Assembly: GCF_024347595.1 (NCBI RefSeq)
Contig: NZ_AP025506.1
Location: 1,178,001 to 1,242,000, forward strand
Length of the DNA stretch: 64,000 bases
Direction of reading: 5' to 3'
From: Vibrio pomeroyi
Lineage (GTDB): Bacteria; Pseudomonadota; Gammaproteobacteria; Enterobacterales; Vibrionaceae
The position numbers were made by a program, and so were the translations under genes. A model generated the notes under the pieces. It made no database searches, was not told the origin of the DNA, and was given only the letters and a program-made list of their open reading frames with translations. Positions 9,917-20,600 of the stretch are shown here, piece by piece (position 1 is the stretch's first letter; the number at the start of each line of letters is the position of its first letter).

Positions 9917-10672
9917 TTAAACCGGTGCACCACTATGGAATTTAAAGTCACTGTCTTCTGAAGTAATCAGGTCAGCTTCCACTTGAGCAAAGTGTGCGAT
10001 ACGTTCAGAGATATCTTTACCAGCGATCTGCTCTGCTAGCTCAAGGTAATCTTGATAATGACGGGCTTCTGAGCGAAGTAGAGACACGTAAAACTTCGCC
10101 ATGTCTTCTTCTAAGAAAGGAGCTAATTTAGCGAAGCGTTCACAAGAACGAGCTTCAATAAACGCACCGATGATCAGCTTATCAACTAGCGCGTCTGGCT
10201 CGTAAGTTTTAACTTGCTTGATCAATCCTTTCGCGTAACGACCCGCTTCAATCGGTTGGTAAGTCACGCCTTTCTTTTCCATCAATTCCATCACTTGATA
10301 GAAATGGTGCAATTCTTCTTTAATCAGTAGAACCATTTTGTCGATAAGGTCAGCACCGTAATTACAGCCTTCTTTCGCTGTGATTTGCTTTGATACGTTG
10401 CTCTTACCACGAAGTGACTCTAGATCTCCAATACGGCGGTAAGCAAACTGCTCGTATGGCAAGATCCACTCATTCAGTTGCTTGGCGCTTTCTTTATCAA
10501 CCGCGTACTTGCGGATAAGGAACAGAGCGTTTTGAGCTGCTTTTAGCTCACAAAGCATGTGATCACGAAGAATGATGTGAAGGTTTTCTGGCTTTTTGGC
10601 TTCATCGATCCATGAATCTGGCGTTTCAGCTTTAAGAAAGGAGTGAATTGGAGCTAATAGTTCTTGATACAT
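9917..10672 (-). CDS. miaE: tRNA-(ms2io6A)-hydroxylase MiaE
   Basis: MiaE is a non-haem di-iron monooxygenase that hydroxylates ms2i6A at position 37 of tRNAs reading UNN codons. The protein of about 251 residues is a ferritin-like helical bundle, with iron-ligand segments LCELKAAQ, KEELHHFYQ, EARSCERF and EARHYQDY carrying the paired Glu and His residues. The ATG at 10672 (MYQELLAPIHSFL) agrees with the family start. An in-frame GTG at 10711 would add 13 residues and has a GGGAGA upstream, so the start is not fully settled. The IS element ends about 90 bases upstream, which may affect its promoter. Confidence 0.9.
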   Translation of the reverse strand: MYQELLAPIHSFLKAETPDSWIDEAKKPENLHIILRDHMLCELKAAQNALFLIRKYAVDKESAKQLNEWILPYEQFAYRRIGDLESLRGKSNVSKQITAKEGCNYGADLIDKMVLLIKEELHHFYQVMELMEKKGVTYQPIEAGRYAKGLIKQVKTYEPDALVDKLIIGAFIEARSCERFAKLAPFLEEDMAKFYVSLLRSEARHYQDYLELAEQIAGKDISERIAHFAQVEADLITSEDSDFKFHSGAPV

Positions 10673-10765
10673 GGTCGGGGCAAGTTTGTTGATAATGCGG
10701 GATTTTATCACAGCTCACTAGATCTCCCTATACAGAGAAAGGAAATTAACTAGGTACAAAAATGT

Positions 10766-10777
10766 ATGGTCCGCCCC
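10766..10777. repeat. Subterminal inverted repeat of the IS, miaE side
   Basis: ATGGTCCGCCCC. It matches the complement of 12062-12073 at 11 of 12 positions and lies on the 3' side of the transposase. Confidence 0.85.
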
Positions 10778-10997
10778 GTTATTGCAACTACAATTAAGTA
10801 ATAACGGAGTTGGTTTGCGCTAATGTATTCGGAGTCCTTGTTGGGAGCACTAGCTTCCCAGCTCCACGATGATATCCGCGCCAGATTATCCTTAAAAAGC
10901 CCAAAGCATTGATTGCTATTTTTTGTGTCAGGTTCTTAATCTGGCCGATTGACCGTTTTTGTCATCACGTTCATTGGCGTTGCAAACTTGGTTATAG
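10778..10997 (-). ncRNA. Candidate guide (bridge/seeker) RNA region of the IS
   Basis: This is about 220 bases of non-coding DNA between the transposase stop and the inverted repeat. In IS1111-type elements the RNA that guides target and donor recognition is encoded in the 3' non-coding end, which is this interval here. Local inverted repeats are visible: GTTATT (10778) with a downstream AATAAC, GGGA...TCCC near 10845-10865, and AGATTA...TAATCT near 10903-10940. The location follows family knowledge; the exact RNA ends and guide loops cannot be fixed by eye. Confidence 0.5.
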
Positions 10998-12011
10998 CTA
11001 AACAGCCTTAAAAGCTTGGCGGTGGTATAACACCGCCCAAGCTATCCTCACTAGCTTGTTGGCTAATGCGACTACCACTACATTAAATGGTTTGGTGGCT
11101 CGTAGGTTCGCAAGCCACTCTCCGAACACTTTCCCTGTCGTCTCTAGTCTAGAGAGTACAGCCCTTGCCCCATGGACAAACAGAGTTCTGAGGTGTTTAT
11201 TCCCTCGTTTACTCATACCAAGTAGTTTGGTCTTTCCTCCCGTTGAGAATTGCCTTGGCACAAGCCCCAACCAAGCCGCCATCTCACGGCCATTGGTAAA
11301 GTTATTCGGAGAGCTTACATCGGCTATACACAATGTGGAGGTAAGATCGCCAATTCCAGGGATAGTTTTTAATAATTGAGCACTTTCATTGTTATTAACA
11401 ATAGTTTGAAGCTTGTTATCTTGAGTTTTGATTTGTTCATTAAGGTACTTGTAATGTTCGTGGATAGATATCAATTCACATAGCAAGCTTTTTGGTAATG
11501 AGACGGTTTGTTCAGCTAACCATTGAAACAGAGACTTCATCTTTGCATGCCCTTTGGGAAAGCTAAGGCCGAACTCAAGTAAGATCGCGCCGATCCGCGA
11601 CATAGTGGCAGTTCTCTCCTTGATATAACTATCTCTGACTCGATGAATCGCTGCGATGACTTGAGCCTCTTCACTTTTTACAGCTACAAACCTCATGGTC
11701 GGTCGACCCGCAGCCTCTGCGATCGCTGAAGCATCGATGAAATCGTTTTTATTGCCTTTGACATAAGGCTTTACATACTGAGGAGGAATAAGTCGGGGTT
11801 GATGACCAAGTTCACCACACTTTCGAGCAAGCCAATGAGCACCGCCACAGGCTTCGAAAGCAATAGTTGTTGGTTCTATTTTACTAAGAAAGATTAAGAG
11901 TTGGTTACGATTAAATTTACGACGAAGCACCTCCACTCCACAACGGTTATGTGCGATAGCATGGAAGCAATGTTTACCTAGGTCGATACCTAAAATATGA
12001 ATAGAAGACAT
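10998..12011 (-). CDS. IS110/IS1111-family transposase (RuvC-like DEDD recombinase)
   Basis: A 337-residue recombinase of the IS110 family. The N-terminal RuvC-like DEDD domain shows D10 (GIDLGKHC), E53 (AFEACGG) and D90/D93 (NDFIDASAIAEAA). The C-terminal transposase_20 domain shows LLKTIPGIG (about 214-221), AAWLGLVPRQ and STGGKTKLLGMSKRGN, where S256 is the likely catalytic serine. The ATG at 12011 has a strong GAGGTGA five bases upstream; a GTG at 12020 is possible but less well placed. Such enzymes move DNA with a guide RNA encoded beside them. The frame is complete with no frameshift or internal stop. Confidence 0.93.
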   Translation of the reverse strand: MSSIHILGIDLGKHCFHAIAHNRCGVEVLRRKFNRNQLLIFLSKIEPTTIAFEACGGAHWLARKCGELGHQPRLIPPQYVKPYVKGNKNDFIDASAIAEAAGRPTMRFVAVKSEEAQVIAAIHRVRDSYIKERTATMSRIGAILLEFGLSFPKGHAKMKSLFQWLAEQTVSLPKSLLCELISIHEHYKYLNEQIKTQDNKLQTIVNNNESAQLLKTIPGIGDLTSTLCIADVSSPNNFTNGREMAAWLGLVPRQFSTGGKTKLLGMSKRGNKHLRTLFVHGARAVLSRLETTGKVFGEWLANLRATKPFNVVVVALANKLVRIAWAVLYHRQAFKAV

Positions 12012-12061
12012 ATGGTTCACCTCATTCTGAGAGCCTACTCTAAGCTTAAGGGCTTGAGAGT

Positions 12062-12073
12062 GAGGCGGACCAT
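12062..12073. repeat. Subterminal inverted repeat of the IS, transposase 5' side
   Basis: GAGGCGGACCAT, the partner of 10766-10777. It lies only seven bases from the terminator palindrome of the neighbouring gene. Confidence 0.85.
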
Positions 12074-12079
12074 ATAATT

Positions 12080-12114
12080 AAGGCCGCCTATTTAAGTAAA
12101 TAAGGCGGCCTTTT
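12080..12114 (-). terminator. Terminator of the membrane coiled-coil gene, at the IS junction
   Basis: A long interrupted palindrome (AAGGCCGCC...GGCGGCCTT) with an inner AT-rich stem, directly after the stop of the minus-strand gene at 12133. The IS begins at its outer foot, so the U-tract side was probably rewritten by the insertion. Confidence 0.8.
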
Positions 12115-12132
12115 CTTGTTTGGGTTAGACGA

Positions 12133-12897
12133 TTACCATTTCTTCTTCTGACCGAATAGGGCATCCATATCGTCGTCACGCTCTTTAGATTCCATCTGTT
12201 GCAAATCTTGCGCGTTTTTATCTTGGCGCTTCTGATCAAGGTCGTTAAGCATCTGCTGAAGCTTCTCTTTTGCTTGATTAGAGTATGAGTCGTTTTTGGT
12301 TGCTAACGCATCAATACCTTTACGCAGTAACTGAATCGCTGTGCCTGGTTGGCCGCGTGAAATTGAGTCGTTTGCACGTTTGATAACGTTCTCGATGTTA
12401 ATGCGAATTTGAATTGTCTCAAGACGAGCGTTCTCAACCACATAAGCTTGGGTTTCAAAACGACCTTTGTTGTGTTCATTACGAACTGTATCGCGAAGGC
12501 GTTTGACTAGCTTAAGCATCATGATCGCTTGCTTATCACTGCTTGGCACGCGGAAAGCTGTACTTTCGCCACCTTGGTAGTTCTCTTTAAGCTGAGTGAT
12601 TTGCTGCTTTACGCTTTCGATACGTTGAGCGAGTTGCTTATTTTTAGGGTCGAGCTGATACATGTTTTCTAATGCATCAAGAATTCGATTATTTAAGCAT
12701 ACAAGAAGATCTTGGCTAAACGGCATATGGTGAGCATTGCCAATCAGCTCTTCAGTTCCGTCAATAATGGTTAGATAACGAGAAGCTTCCTGTTTCTTCG
12801 CTGTTTCTACCTTAACTTTGTATTGAAGCATGATGTTGTAGCCTAAAACCAACACCAAAAGAACGGCTACTAAGGCGATTATTAAACCAATATTCAT
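12133..12897 (-). CDS. Unrecognised membrane-anchored coiled-coil protein
   Basis: I do not recognise this 254-residue protein. It has one N-terminal transmembrane helix (residues 3-24, rich in Val and Leu), no lipobox, and then a long charged helical region. Heptad-like stretches are visible around residues 85-110 and 205-240. There is a repeat-like central part (NARLETIQIRINIENVIKRANDSISRGQPGTAIQLLRKG) that resembles a TPR helix pair. The C-terminus is acidic then basic (ERDDDMDALFGQKKKW). This looks like a type-II-anchored scaffold or regulator. It stands alone, divergent from cysB, with its own terminator next to the IS. Confidence 0.75.
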   Translation of the reverse strand: MNIGLIIALVAVLLVLVLGYNIMLQYKVKVETAKKQEASRYLTIIDGTEELIGNAHHMPFSQDLLVCLNNRILDALENMYQLDPKNKQLAQRIESVKQQITQLKENYQGGESTAFRVPSSDKQAIMMLKLVKRLRDTVRNEHNKGRFETQAYVVENARLETIQIRINIENVIKRANDSISRGQPGTAIQLLRKGIDALATKNDSYSNQAKEKLQQMLNDLDQKRQDKNAQDLQQMESKERDDDMDALFGQKKKW

Positions 12898-14194
<1,297 letters not shown>

Positions 14195-14220
14195 TCTCAT
14201 CGTGCAAATCTATATTCTTA

Positions 14221-14245
14221 TTCGGCCTGTATCTACAGGCCGTTT
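14221..14245 (+). terminator. Rho-independent terminator after cysB
   Basis: An eight-base stem CGGCCTGT/ACAGGCCG with a four-base loop and a short T-rich tail. Confidence 0.75.
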
Positions 14246-14343
14246 CTCTTTCTGATTTCGAACTCTCTTTACTGCTCTCTTTTATATCGAGCCTTTCCAT
14301 TTCCGTTTGTTACCCCTACAATCCTCGCACCATAGGGGGAAGC

Positions 14344-15543
14344 ATGCATTCACGATTTAAAACACTCGATTCATTTCTGCTTGAGCACCAGGTTTACTGG
14401 CGTTCAGAGCCTTTTCACCTATGCCAAACCCAGCAACAACCTTGGTTTGATGTGAATCGCCCGCTTGTCGATTGGTTGGATAGCTTGAGTATTGAGAGTA
14501 TTCAGATTCTAAAAGAGCAGCCTCAAGTGTTGGTAGAAGAGCTTATTGGTTTTCTTCCCGAATTAGAGGAAGCGAATCAAAGCATTCAGTTCACTACCAC
14601 AGCACTTAAAGGGTTAACACTTCCACGAGGTACCGAAGATGGTATTCCGGGAAGAAAGCTACAACAGATTGTTTCGATGGGCGAGGCTTCGCTTGAACAT
14701 CATCATGGCAAAGAGTGGCTGGAGTGGTGTTCTGGAAAGGGCTTCCTTGGTCGAATCTTATCTCAACAATCTAAGCAAAAGGTGACCAGTTTCGAGTGGC
14801 AGCAATCGCTGTGCGAAAGCGGGCAAAAGATTGCAGATGCACAACGTTTAGAAATGACGTTTGTTCAAGGTGATGCGTTTTCTGAAAGTGCAGATGAGGT
14901 ATTTAATCCAAATCAACACGCTGTGGCACTGCATGCCTGTGGTGACCTTCATGTTGAGTTGGTTAAAAAATCTGTGTCACATGGTCTACCAGCAGTCACT
15001 ATCTCTCCTTGTTGTTATCACCTTATTCGTGAAGAAAACTATCAACCAATGTCTTCGGTTGCGAAAAGCTCGGCTTTAACATTGAGCAAGAGTGATTTAC
15101 GAATCCCACTTCAAGAAACGGTTACTGGTGGTGAAAGAGTAAAGCGACATCGTCAGTTAGAGATGAGCTATCGTTTGGGTTTTAGCCAACTACTTAAGTC
15201 TGAACTAAACATCGATGAATACATCCCAGTACCGAGCATCAAAAAATCAGAATTATCTGAAGGGTTTGAATCGTTTTGTCTGTGGGCTTCTGAAGTGAAA
15301 GAGTTACCACTTGGTTCGGATATGGATTTTGAATTCTATTTTGCTCAAGGAGAGAAACTTTTCTGGGAAATGGAGAAGCTGAGCTTAGTTCAGCAAGTTT
15401 TCAGGCGACCATTGGAGATATGGCTAGCTTTGGATCGCGCTCTTTACCTGAAAGAGCAAGGCTATGAGGCAAGCATCGAAGAGTTTTGTGAACGCAGTGT
15501 CACGCCACGAAATCTGTTGATTCATGGTGTTAAGAGCGGCTGA
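14344..15543 (+). CDS. SAM-dependent methyltransferase, substrate unknown
   Basis: A 399-residue protein with a central class I methyltransferase fold. The SAM-binding motif is visible as LEWCSGKGFLGRILS (about residues 125-139), followed by the acidic strand end TSFEWQ and the HACGDLHVELVK segment. SPCCYHLI later resembles the cysteine-containing core of METTL25/Methyltransf_32-type enzymes, so RNA or protein are possible substrates; this is inference. The ATG has a strong GGGGGA ribosome-binding site. It is monocistronic between the cysB terminator and a terminator shared with ald. No catalytic assignment can be made from sequence alone. Confidence 0.8.
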   Translation: MHSRFKTLDSFLLEHQVYWRSEPFHLCQTQQQPWFDVNRPLVDWLDSLSIESIQILKEQPQVLVEELIGFLPELEEANQSIQFTTTALKGLTLPRGTEDGIPGRKLQQIVSMGEASLEHHHGKEWLEWCSGKGFLGRILSQQSKQKVTSFEWQQSLCESGQKIADAQRLEMTFVQGDAFSESADEVFNPNQHAVALHACGDLHVELVKKSVSHGLPAVTISPCCYHLIREENYQPMSSVAKSSALTLSKSDLRIPLQETVTGGERVKRHRQLEMSYRLGFSQLLKSELNIDEYIPVPSIKKSELSEGFESFCLWASEVKELPLGSDMDFEFYFAQGEKLFWEMEKLSLVQQVFRRPLEIWLALDRALYLKEQGYEASIEEFCERSVTPRNLLIHGVKSG

Positions 15544-15606
15544 TAAATCTCACGAGTATAAGACAAGCTGTTGATCATAGTTCACGAGTGATAGTGCTAT
15601 AGATAC

Positions 15607-15644
15607 AAAAAAGCCAGTTCGACAAATGTCGGACTGGCTTTTTT
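15607..15644. terminator. Bidirectional terminator between the methyltransferase and ald
   Basis: A long interrupted palindrome with A-rich left and T-rich right flanks and a core of GCCAGT/ACTGGC and GACA/TGTC. It fits both convergent genes. Confidence 0.88.
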
Positions 15645-15705
15645 AATGTGTGTTGTAACTGAACGCTTCAACGAGAAAATTTACGCTCAGTTAGTCACTA
15701 CATGA

Positions 15706-16830
15706 TTAGTTAAACATTGCGATAGCTTCTGCTGGGTCTACGTATTCTAGGTCAAAGCTCTCTGCAACTTCTTTACAAGTCACTTTACCGTGGATTACGT
15801 TTAGACCTTCTAGGAAGCCTTTATCAGATAGAAGTGCTTCGCGGTAGCCTTTGTTCGCTAGCTTAACAATGTAAGGAAGTGTTGCATTGTTTAGTGCGTA
15901 AGTTGAAGTACGAGCAACGGCACCTGGCATGTTAGCAACACAGTAGTGAACGACATCGTCAACGATGTAAGTTGGGGCTGCGTGCGTTGTAGCGTGTGAA
16001 GTTTCGAAACAACCACCTTGGTCGATTGCAACGTCAACAACAGCTGAACCTGGCTTCATCTTAGCGATGTGATCTTTTGTCACAAGTTTTGGAGCCGCTG
16101 CACCTGGGATTAGTACTGCACCAATCACTAGGTCTGCTTCTAGAACATGCTTCTCGATAGCGTCTTCAGTAGAATAAACCACTTTTGCGCGACCTTGGAA
16201 TTCTTCGTCAAGGCGACGAAGTGTATCTACGTTACGGTCAAGAATTGTAACATCTGCGCGAAGACCAACAGCCATACGTGCTGCGTTAGCACCTACAACA
16301 CCGCCGCCAACAACAACAACTTTTGCTGGTTCAACGCCAGGAACGCCACCAAGAAGAAGACCACAACCACCGTTAGATTTCTCTAATGTTTGTGCACCTG
16401 CTTGAATAGACATGCGACCAGCGACTTCAGACATTGGTGCTAATAGTGGCAAGCGACCCATATTATCTGTTACAGTCTCATAGGCTACGCAGACAGCTTT
16501 GCTCTTGATCAGCTCTTCAGTTTGTGGAAAATCTGGTGCAAGGTGTAAATAGGTAAATAATATTTGCCCTTCGCGAAGCATAGCTCGCTCGACAGCTTGA
16601 GGTTCTTTAACCTTTACAATCATCTCTGCTTTCGCGAAAACGTCAGCAGCAGTAGGAAGAATGGATGCGCCTACAGCGATGTAATCATCGTCTGAAAAAC
16701 CGATACCAGTACCGGCATTGGTTTCTACAAAAACTTGGTGGCCGTGTGAGATTAGTTCTCTCACGCTAGCTGGGGTCATACCAACGCGGTATTCGTGGTT
16801 TTTGATTTCCTTAGGTACGCCAATGATCAT
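15706..16830 (-). CDS. ald: Alanine dehydrogenase
   Basis: Ald interconverts L-alanine and pyruvate with NAD and ammonia. The 374-residue protein matches the family throughout: N-terminal [21 protein letters not shown] with the substrate-binding arginine, catalytic region VKVKEPQ (lysine near residue 75), an active-site histidine in TYLHLAPD, the Rossmann glycines [16 protein letters not shown], and [10 protein letters not shown]. It is divergent from lrp across 156 bases. In several bacteria ald is controlled by Lrp-type regulators, so Lrp control is plausible here. A terminator shared with the convergent methyltransferase gene follows. Confidence 0.96.
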   Translation of the reverse strand: MIIGVPKEIKNHEYRVGMTPASVRELISHGHQVFVETNAGTGIGFSDDDYIAVGASILPTAADVFAKAEMIVKVKEPQAVERAMLREGQILFTYLHLAPDFPQTEELIKSKAVCVAYETVTDNMGRLPLLAPMSEVAGRMSIQAGAQTLEKSNGGCGLLLGGVPGVEPAKVVVVGGGVVGANAARMAVGLRADVTILDRNVDTLRRLDEEFQGRAKVVYSTEDAIEKHVLEADLVIGAVLIPGAAAPKLVTKDHIAKMKPGSAVVDVAIDQGGCFETSHATTHAAPTYIVDDVVHYCVANMPGAVARTSTYALNNATLPYIVKLANKGYREALLSDKGFLEGLNVIHGKVTCKEVAESFDLEYVDPAEAIAMFN

Positions 16831-16986
16831 CCTGACTCCTCATTTTATTTTGGTTGTTTTATCTATGTGTAGGGTAATTCTGTCGAATTAATATCTAGTA
16901 TAGATATGTTCAGATAAAATTTGATACTGAATATTAAAAAGTTGTAGTATATTTTTTTGCAAGGAAGTAATAAGGTGGAATAAAAA

Positions 16987-17481
16987 ATGGCAGACAATTA
17001 TAAGAAGCCGTCCAAGGAACTAGATCGTATTGACCGCAACATTCTTAATGAGTTGCAAAAAGACGGTCGTATCTCAAACGTTGAACTCTCAAAACGAGTA
17101 GGACTTTCTCCAACTCCATGTCTTGAGCGTGTTCGTCGTTTAGAACGTCAAGGTTACATTACTGGGTACACAGCGTTGCTGAACCCACAGTACCTTGATG
17201 CTTCACTTTTAGTGTTTGTTGAAATTACTTTGAACCGTGGTGCGCCAGATGTGTTCGAACAATTCAACACCGCTGTTCAGAAACTTGATGACATCCAAGA
17301 GTGTCATTTAGTGTCGGGTGATTTTGACTATCTTCTAAAAACACGTGTATCGGATATGGGTGCTTACCGTAAGTTACTGGGTGATACGTTACTGCGTCTA
17401 CCAGGCGTAAACGACACTCGTACCTACGTTGTAATGGAAGAAGTGAAACAAACTAATCAACTTGTGATTAAAACTCGTTAA
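16987..17481 (+). CDS. lrp: Leucine-responsive regulatory protein Lrp
   Basis: Lrp is a global regulator of amino acid metabolism that senses leucine and alanine. The 164-residue protein is almost residue-for-residue E. coli Lrp: a helix-turn-helix at about 14-60 (RIDRNILNELQKDGRISNVELSKRVGLSPTPCLERV) and a C-terminal RAM/AsnC ligand domain (VFVEITLNRGAPDVFEQFNTAVQKLDDIQECHLVSGDFDYLLK). This length and N-terminus mark true Lrp rather than an AsnC-like paralogue. It is divergent from ald and upstream of ftsK, as in enterics. A terminator follows before ftsK. Confidence 0.97.
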   Translation: MADNYKKPSKELDRIDRNILNELQKDGRISNVELSKRVGLSPTPCLERVRRLERQGYITGYTALLNPQYLDASLLVFVEITLNRGAPDVFEQFNTAVQKLDDIQECHLVSGDFDYLLKTRVSDMGAYRKLLGDTLLRLPGVNDTRTYVVMEEVKQTNQLVIKTR

Positions 17482-17499
17482 TCACAATTGGTGAAATGA

Positions 17500-17530
17500 A
17501 AGAAAGCGGACTTTTGTTCCGCTTTCTTGC
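17500..17530 (+). terminator. Rho-independent terminator after lrp
   Basis: An AGAAAGCGGA arm pairs with TTCCGCTTTCTT around a short T-rich loop, with a T-rich tail. Confidence 0.75.
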
Positions 17531-17644
17531 TTTCTGGAATTGGGTTTTTTGGTTTGATATGGTTAAATCAACAGTAGTTTCATTGAAACGAGCGGCGTGT
17601 GCCGCTCGCTATGTTTTTATCCCGTTTAATTATTAAGTTGGTTT

Positions 17645-20600
17645 ATGTTCAAGCAGAGCAGTAATAAAGTAGAAACAATCATTAAAACGAGTGAAGAGCC
17701 TCAGTCTCCTCGTTTGAATGGCTCTCAACGTCTCAAAGAGTGCAGCCTGATTTTGGGTGTTCTCTTCTCTATTCTACTTGCCGTTGCGTTATTAACCTTT
17801 AGCCCTGCAGACCCATCATGGTCGCAAACGGCGTGGGGGGGGGACATTCAGAATGCCGGTGGTTACCTAGGTGCATGGTTAGCGGATACGCTGTTCTTTG
17901 TATTTGGTTCTTTGGCTTACCCTCTGCCTATCCTAGTCACGGTTGCAGCGTGGGTATTGTTCCGCAAGCGTAATGAAGATGAACAGATCGACTTTATGCT
18001 TTGGGGTACTCGCTTACTTGGCCTTACTGTCCTTATTCTGACTAGTTGTGGTCTAGCGGATATCAACTTTGACGACATCTGGTACTTCTCATCAGGTGGT
18101 GTGGTGGGTGATGTATTAACTAGCCTTGCACTTCCAACTCTAAATGTTCTTGGCAGTACGTTAGTTCTTCTTTTCTTATGGGGTGCTGGTTTTACTCTAC
18201 TTACGGGTATTTCTTGGTTAAGCATTGTTGAATGGTTGGGTGAACGTGCGATCAAACTGTTCACGTCAGTTGTAAACAAAGCGCGTGGCCAAGACCAAGA
18301 GTTGCTTGAGCCTCAGTTAAGAGAATCAGCTGACCGCGATTTAATCGAAGAACGTCACCAAGAGCCTACTTACCGCGACGTTCCTGCTATAGAAGACAAC
18401 AAATACTCAACAGAGCAAGACCCGCTTGATCCTGCACTGAGCTTCTCTGCGACTAATGATTCGTCAGATACGACTGCAAGTGCGCTAGAGAGCGCTGCGA
18501 CACCGAAGCGCCATTACAATATTCACATGCCCGTTGAGGCACCTGCGAAACAAGATGCTTCAGCTCAAGCTGAGCCTCAAATTCAACCTCAAGTTGAACC
18601 TGAGCCGATCCCTGTAGCGCCGGTTTACCAAGCACCAGAAGAGCCTTTAGAAGAAGGTGTTGAACGTTCTAAGCAGCTCAATGCCACTATCGAGCAGCTA
18701 GAAAACGCCGCTATGTATGAAGATGACCTTGCTGAGCAAGAGCAGGTTGATGCGCATGAATCTCAGGTCGCGTATCAGCAATACATGCAGAATGAGCAAC
18801 AAGACGTTACTCCTACAGATACGGATCTTGAAAGTGCAGAACCAGAAATCAATAGCTCGCCAGAAGTAACGAGTGAATTCGATGCTGAAGAGGTTCAGCC
18901 TGAATCTCTATATGCTTCACCAATGGGTGAGCCAGAAGAAACAATACAAGAAGATTTCTCTGCACAAGCTTCACCGTTTGATGCAGTTGAAGATCAGAGT
19001 GACGAACAGGTTTTCGCTCCTGCAGCGCAACAGACTGAAGCCGATCAAGCTGATGAAGAATTAGCTGATGAGCAATTTGAACCTTTCTCTTACCAAGAAG
19101 AAGATTCACAGCCAACAGAACAAAGCCTAGAGTCAGCGATTGATCTTCCTTGGGAAGAGGTGACAGAAGATGAGCCTCTGAACCAAGATAAAGACGTAGA
19201 AGCATTCCAAAGCATTGTCTCTGAAGCGCAAGCCAATATGGCGGCGGCACAGAACCCGTTCTTGGTTCAACAAGATGTTAACTTACCGAAGCCTGCAGAA
19301 CCTCTACCAACGCTTGAGCTGTTGTTCCACCCTGAAAAGCGTGAAACATTCATTGACCGTGATGCACTAGAAGCGATTGCTCGTTTGGTTGAGTCGAAAC
19401 TTGCGGATTACAAAATTAAAGCCGACGTCGTCGATATTTTCCCAGGTCCAGTGATCACTCGATTTGAGTTGGATTTGGCTCCAGGTGTGAAAGTAAGCCG
19501 TATCTCTGGCCTTTCTATGGACTTGGCTCGTTCACTGTCTGCATTAGCAGTACGTGTGGTTGAAGTTATTCCAGGAAAACCTTATGTGGGTCTAGAACTG
19601 CCGAACATGAGTCGTCAAACGGTATTCTTCTCAGATGTTGTGGGCAGCACTCAGTTCCAAGAAGCGAAATCGCCAACGACAGTGGTTCTAGGGCAAGATA
19701 TCGCAGGTGAAGCGGTGATTGCTGACCTGTCGAAAATGCCGCACGTTCTTGTTGCGGGTACGACTGGTTCAGGTAAGTCGGTAGGTGTGAACGTGATGAT
19801 CTTGAGTATGCTATATAAAGCATCTCCAGAAGATGTTCGCTTCATCATGATTGACCCGAAAATGCTTGAGTTATCAGTTTATGAGGGTATTCCTCACCTA
19901 CTATCTGAAGTCGTTACTGACATGAAAGATGCGTCGAATGCCCTTCGTTGGTGTGTAGGCGAAATGGAACGTCGTTACAAGCTAATGTCAGCGTTAGGCG
20001 TTCGTAACATTAAAGGCTACAACGATAAGCTTAAGATGGCCGCTGATGCGGGTCACCCAATCCATGATCCATTATGGAAACCGGGCGATAGCATGGATCC
20101 AGAAGCGCCATTGCTAGAGAAGCTGCCTTACATCGTGGTTATCGTCGATGAATTTGCCGACCTAATCATGGTGGTCGGTAAGAAGGTTGAAGAACTGATT
20201 GCGCGTTTGGCACAAAAAGCACGTGCGGCGGGTGTTCACTTGATTCTTGCGACTCAACGTCCATCGGTAGACGTAATTACCGGTCTAATTAAAGCCAACA
20301 TTCCAACGCGTGTTGCCTTTACCGTATCAACCAAAACCGACTCTCGAACCATTCTTGACCAAGGTGGTGCAGAGTCGCTACTTGGTATGGGTGATATGCT
20401 TTACTTACCGCCGGGCTCTAGTCATACCATCCGTGTTCACGGTGCTTTTGCATCGGATGATGATGTACACGCGGTGGTGAATAACTGGAAGGCGCGTGGT
20501 AAGCCAAACTATATTGATGAAATCACCAACGGTGAACAAACTCCTGAAACCTTGCTTCCGGGCGAGAAGATGGAAGGTGATGAAGAGGTTGATCCTCTGT

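Larger units (their letters stand above)
10754..12082 (-). mobile_element. IS110-family insertion sequence, IS1111 type
   Basis: One transposase gene is bracketed by short subterminal inverted repeats: ATGGTCCGCCCC at 10766-10777 and its near-complement GAGGCGGACCAT at 12062-12073 (11 of 12 matching). Subterminal repeats and a long non-coding end on the 3' side of the transposase are marks of the IS1111 branch. Such elements extend a few bases beyond the repeats and make no target duplication, so the outer ends here are approximate. It lies between a terminator (12080-12114) and the miaE promoter region. The reading frame is intact, so it may be active. Family features are established; exact ends are inference. 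Confidence 0.88.

Noticed and set aside
11056..11379. A 107-codon plus-strand ORF inside the transposase
   Set aside because: It is antisense to the conserved transposase domain and has no domain of its own.
10766..12073. A composite transposon or genomic island around the IS
   Set aside because: Only one IS copy is seen and both neighbours (miaE, coiled-coil gene) look like ordinary core genes, with no cargo.
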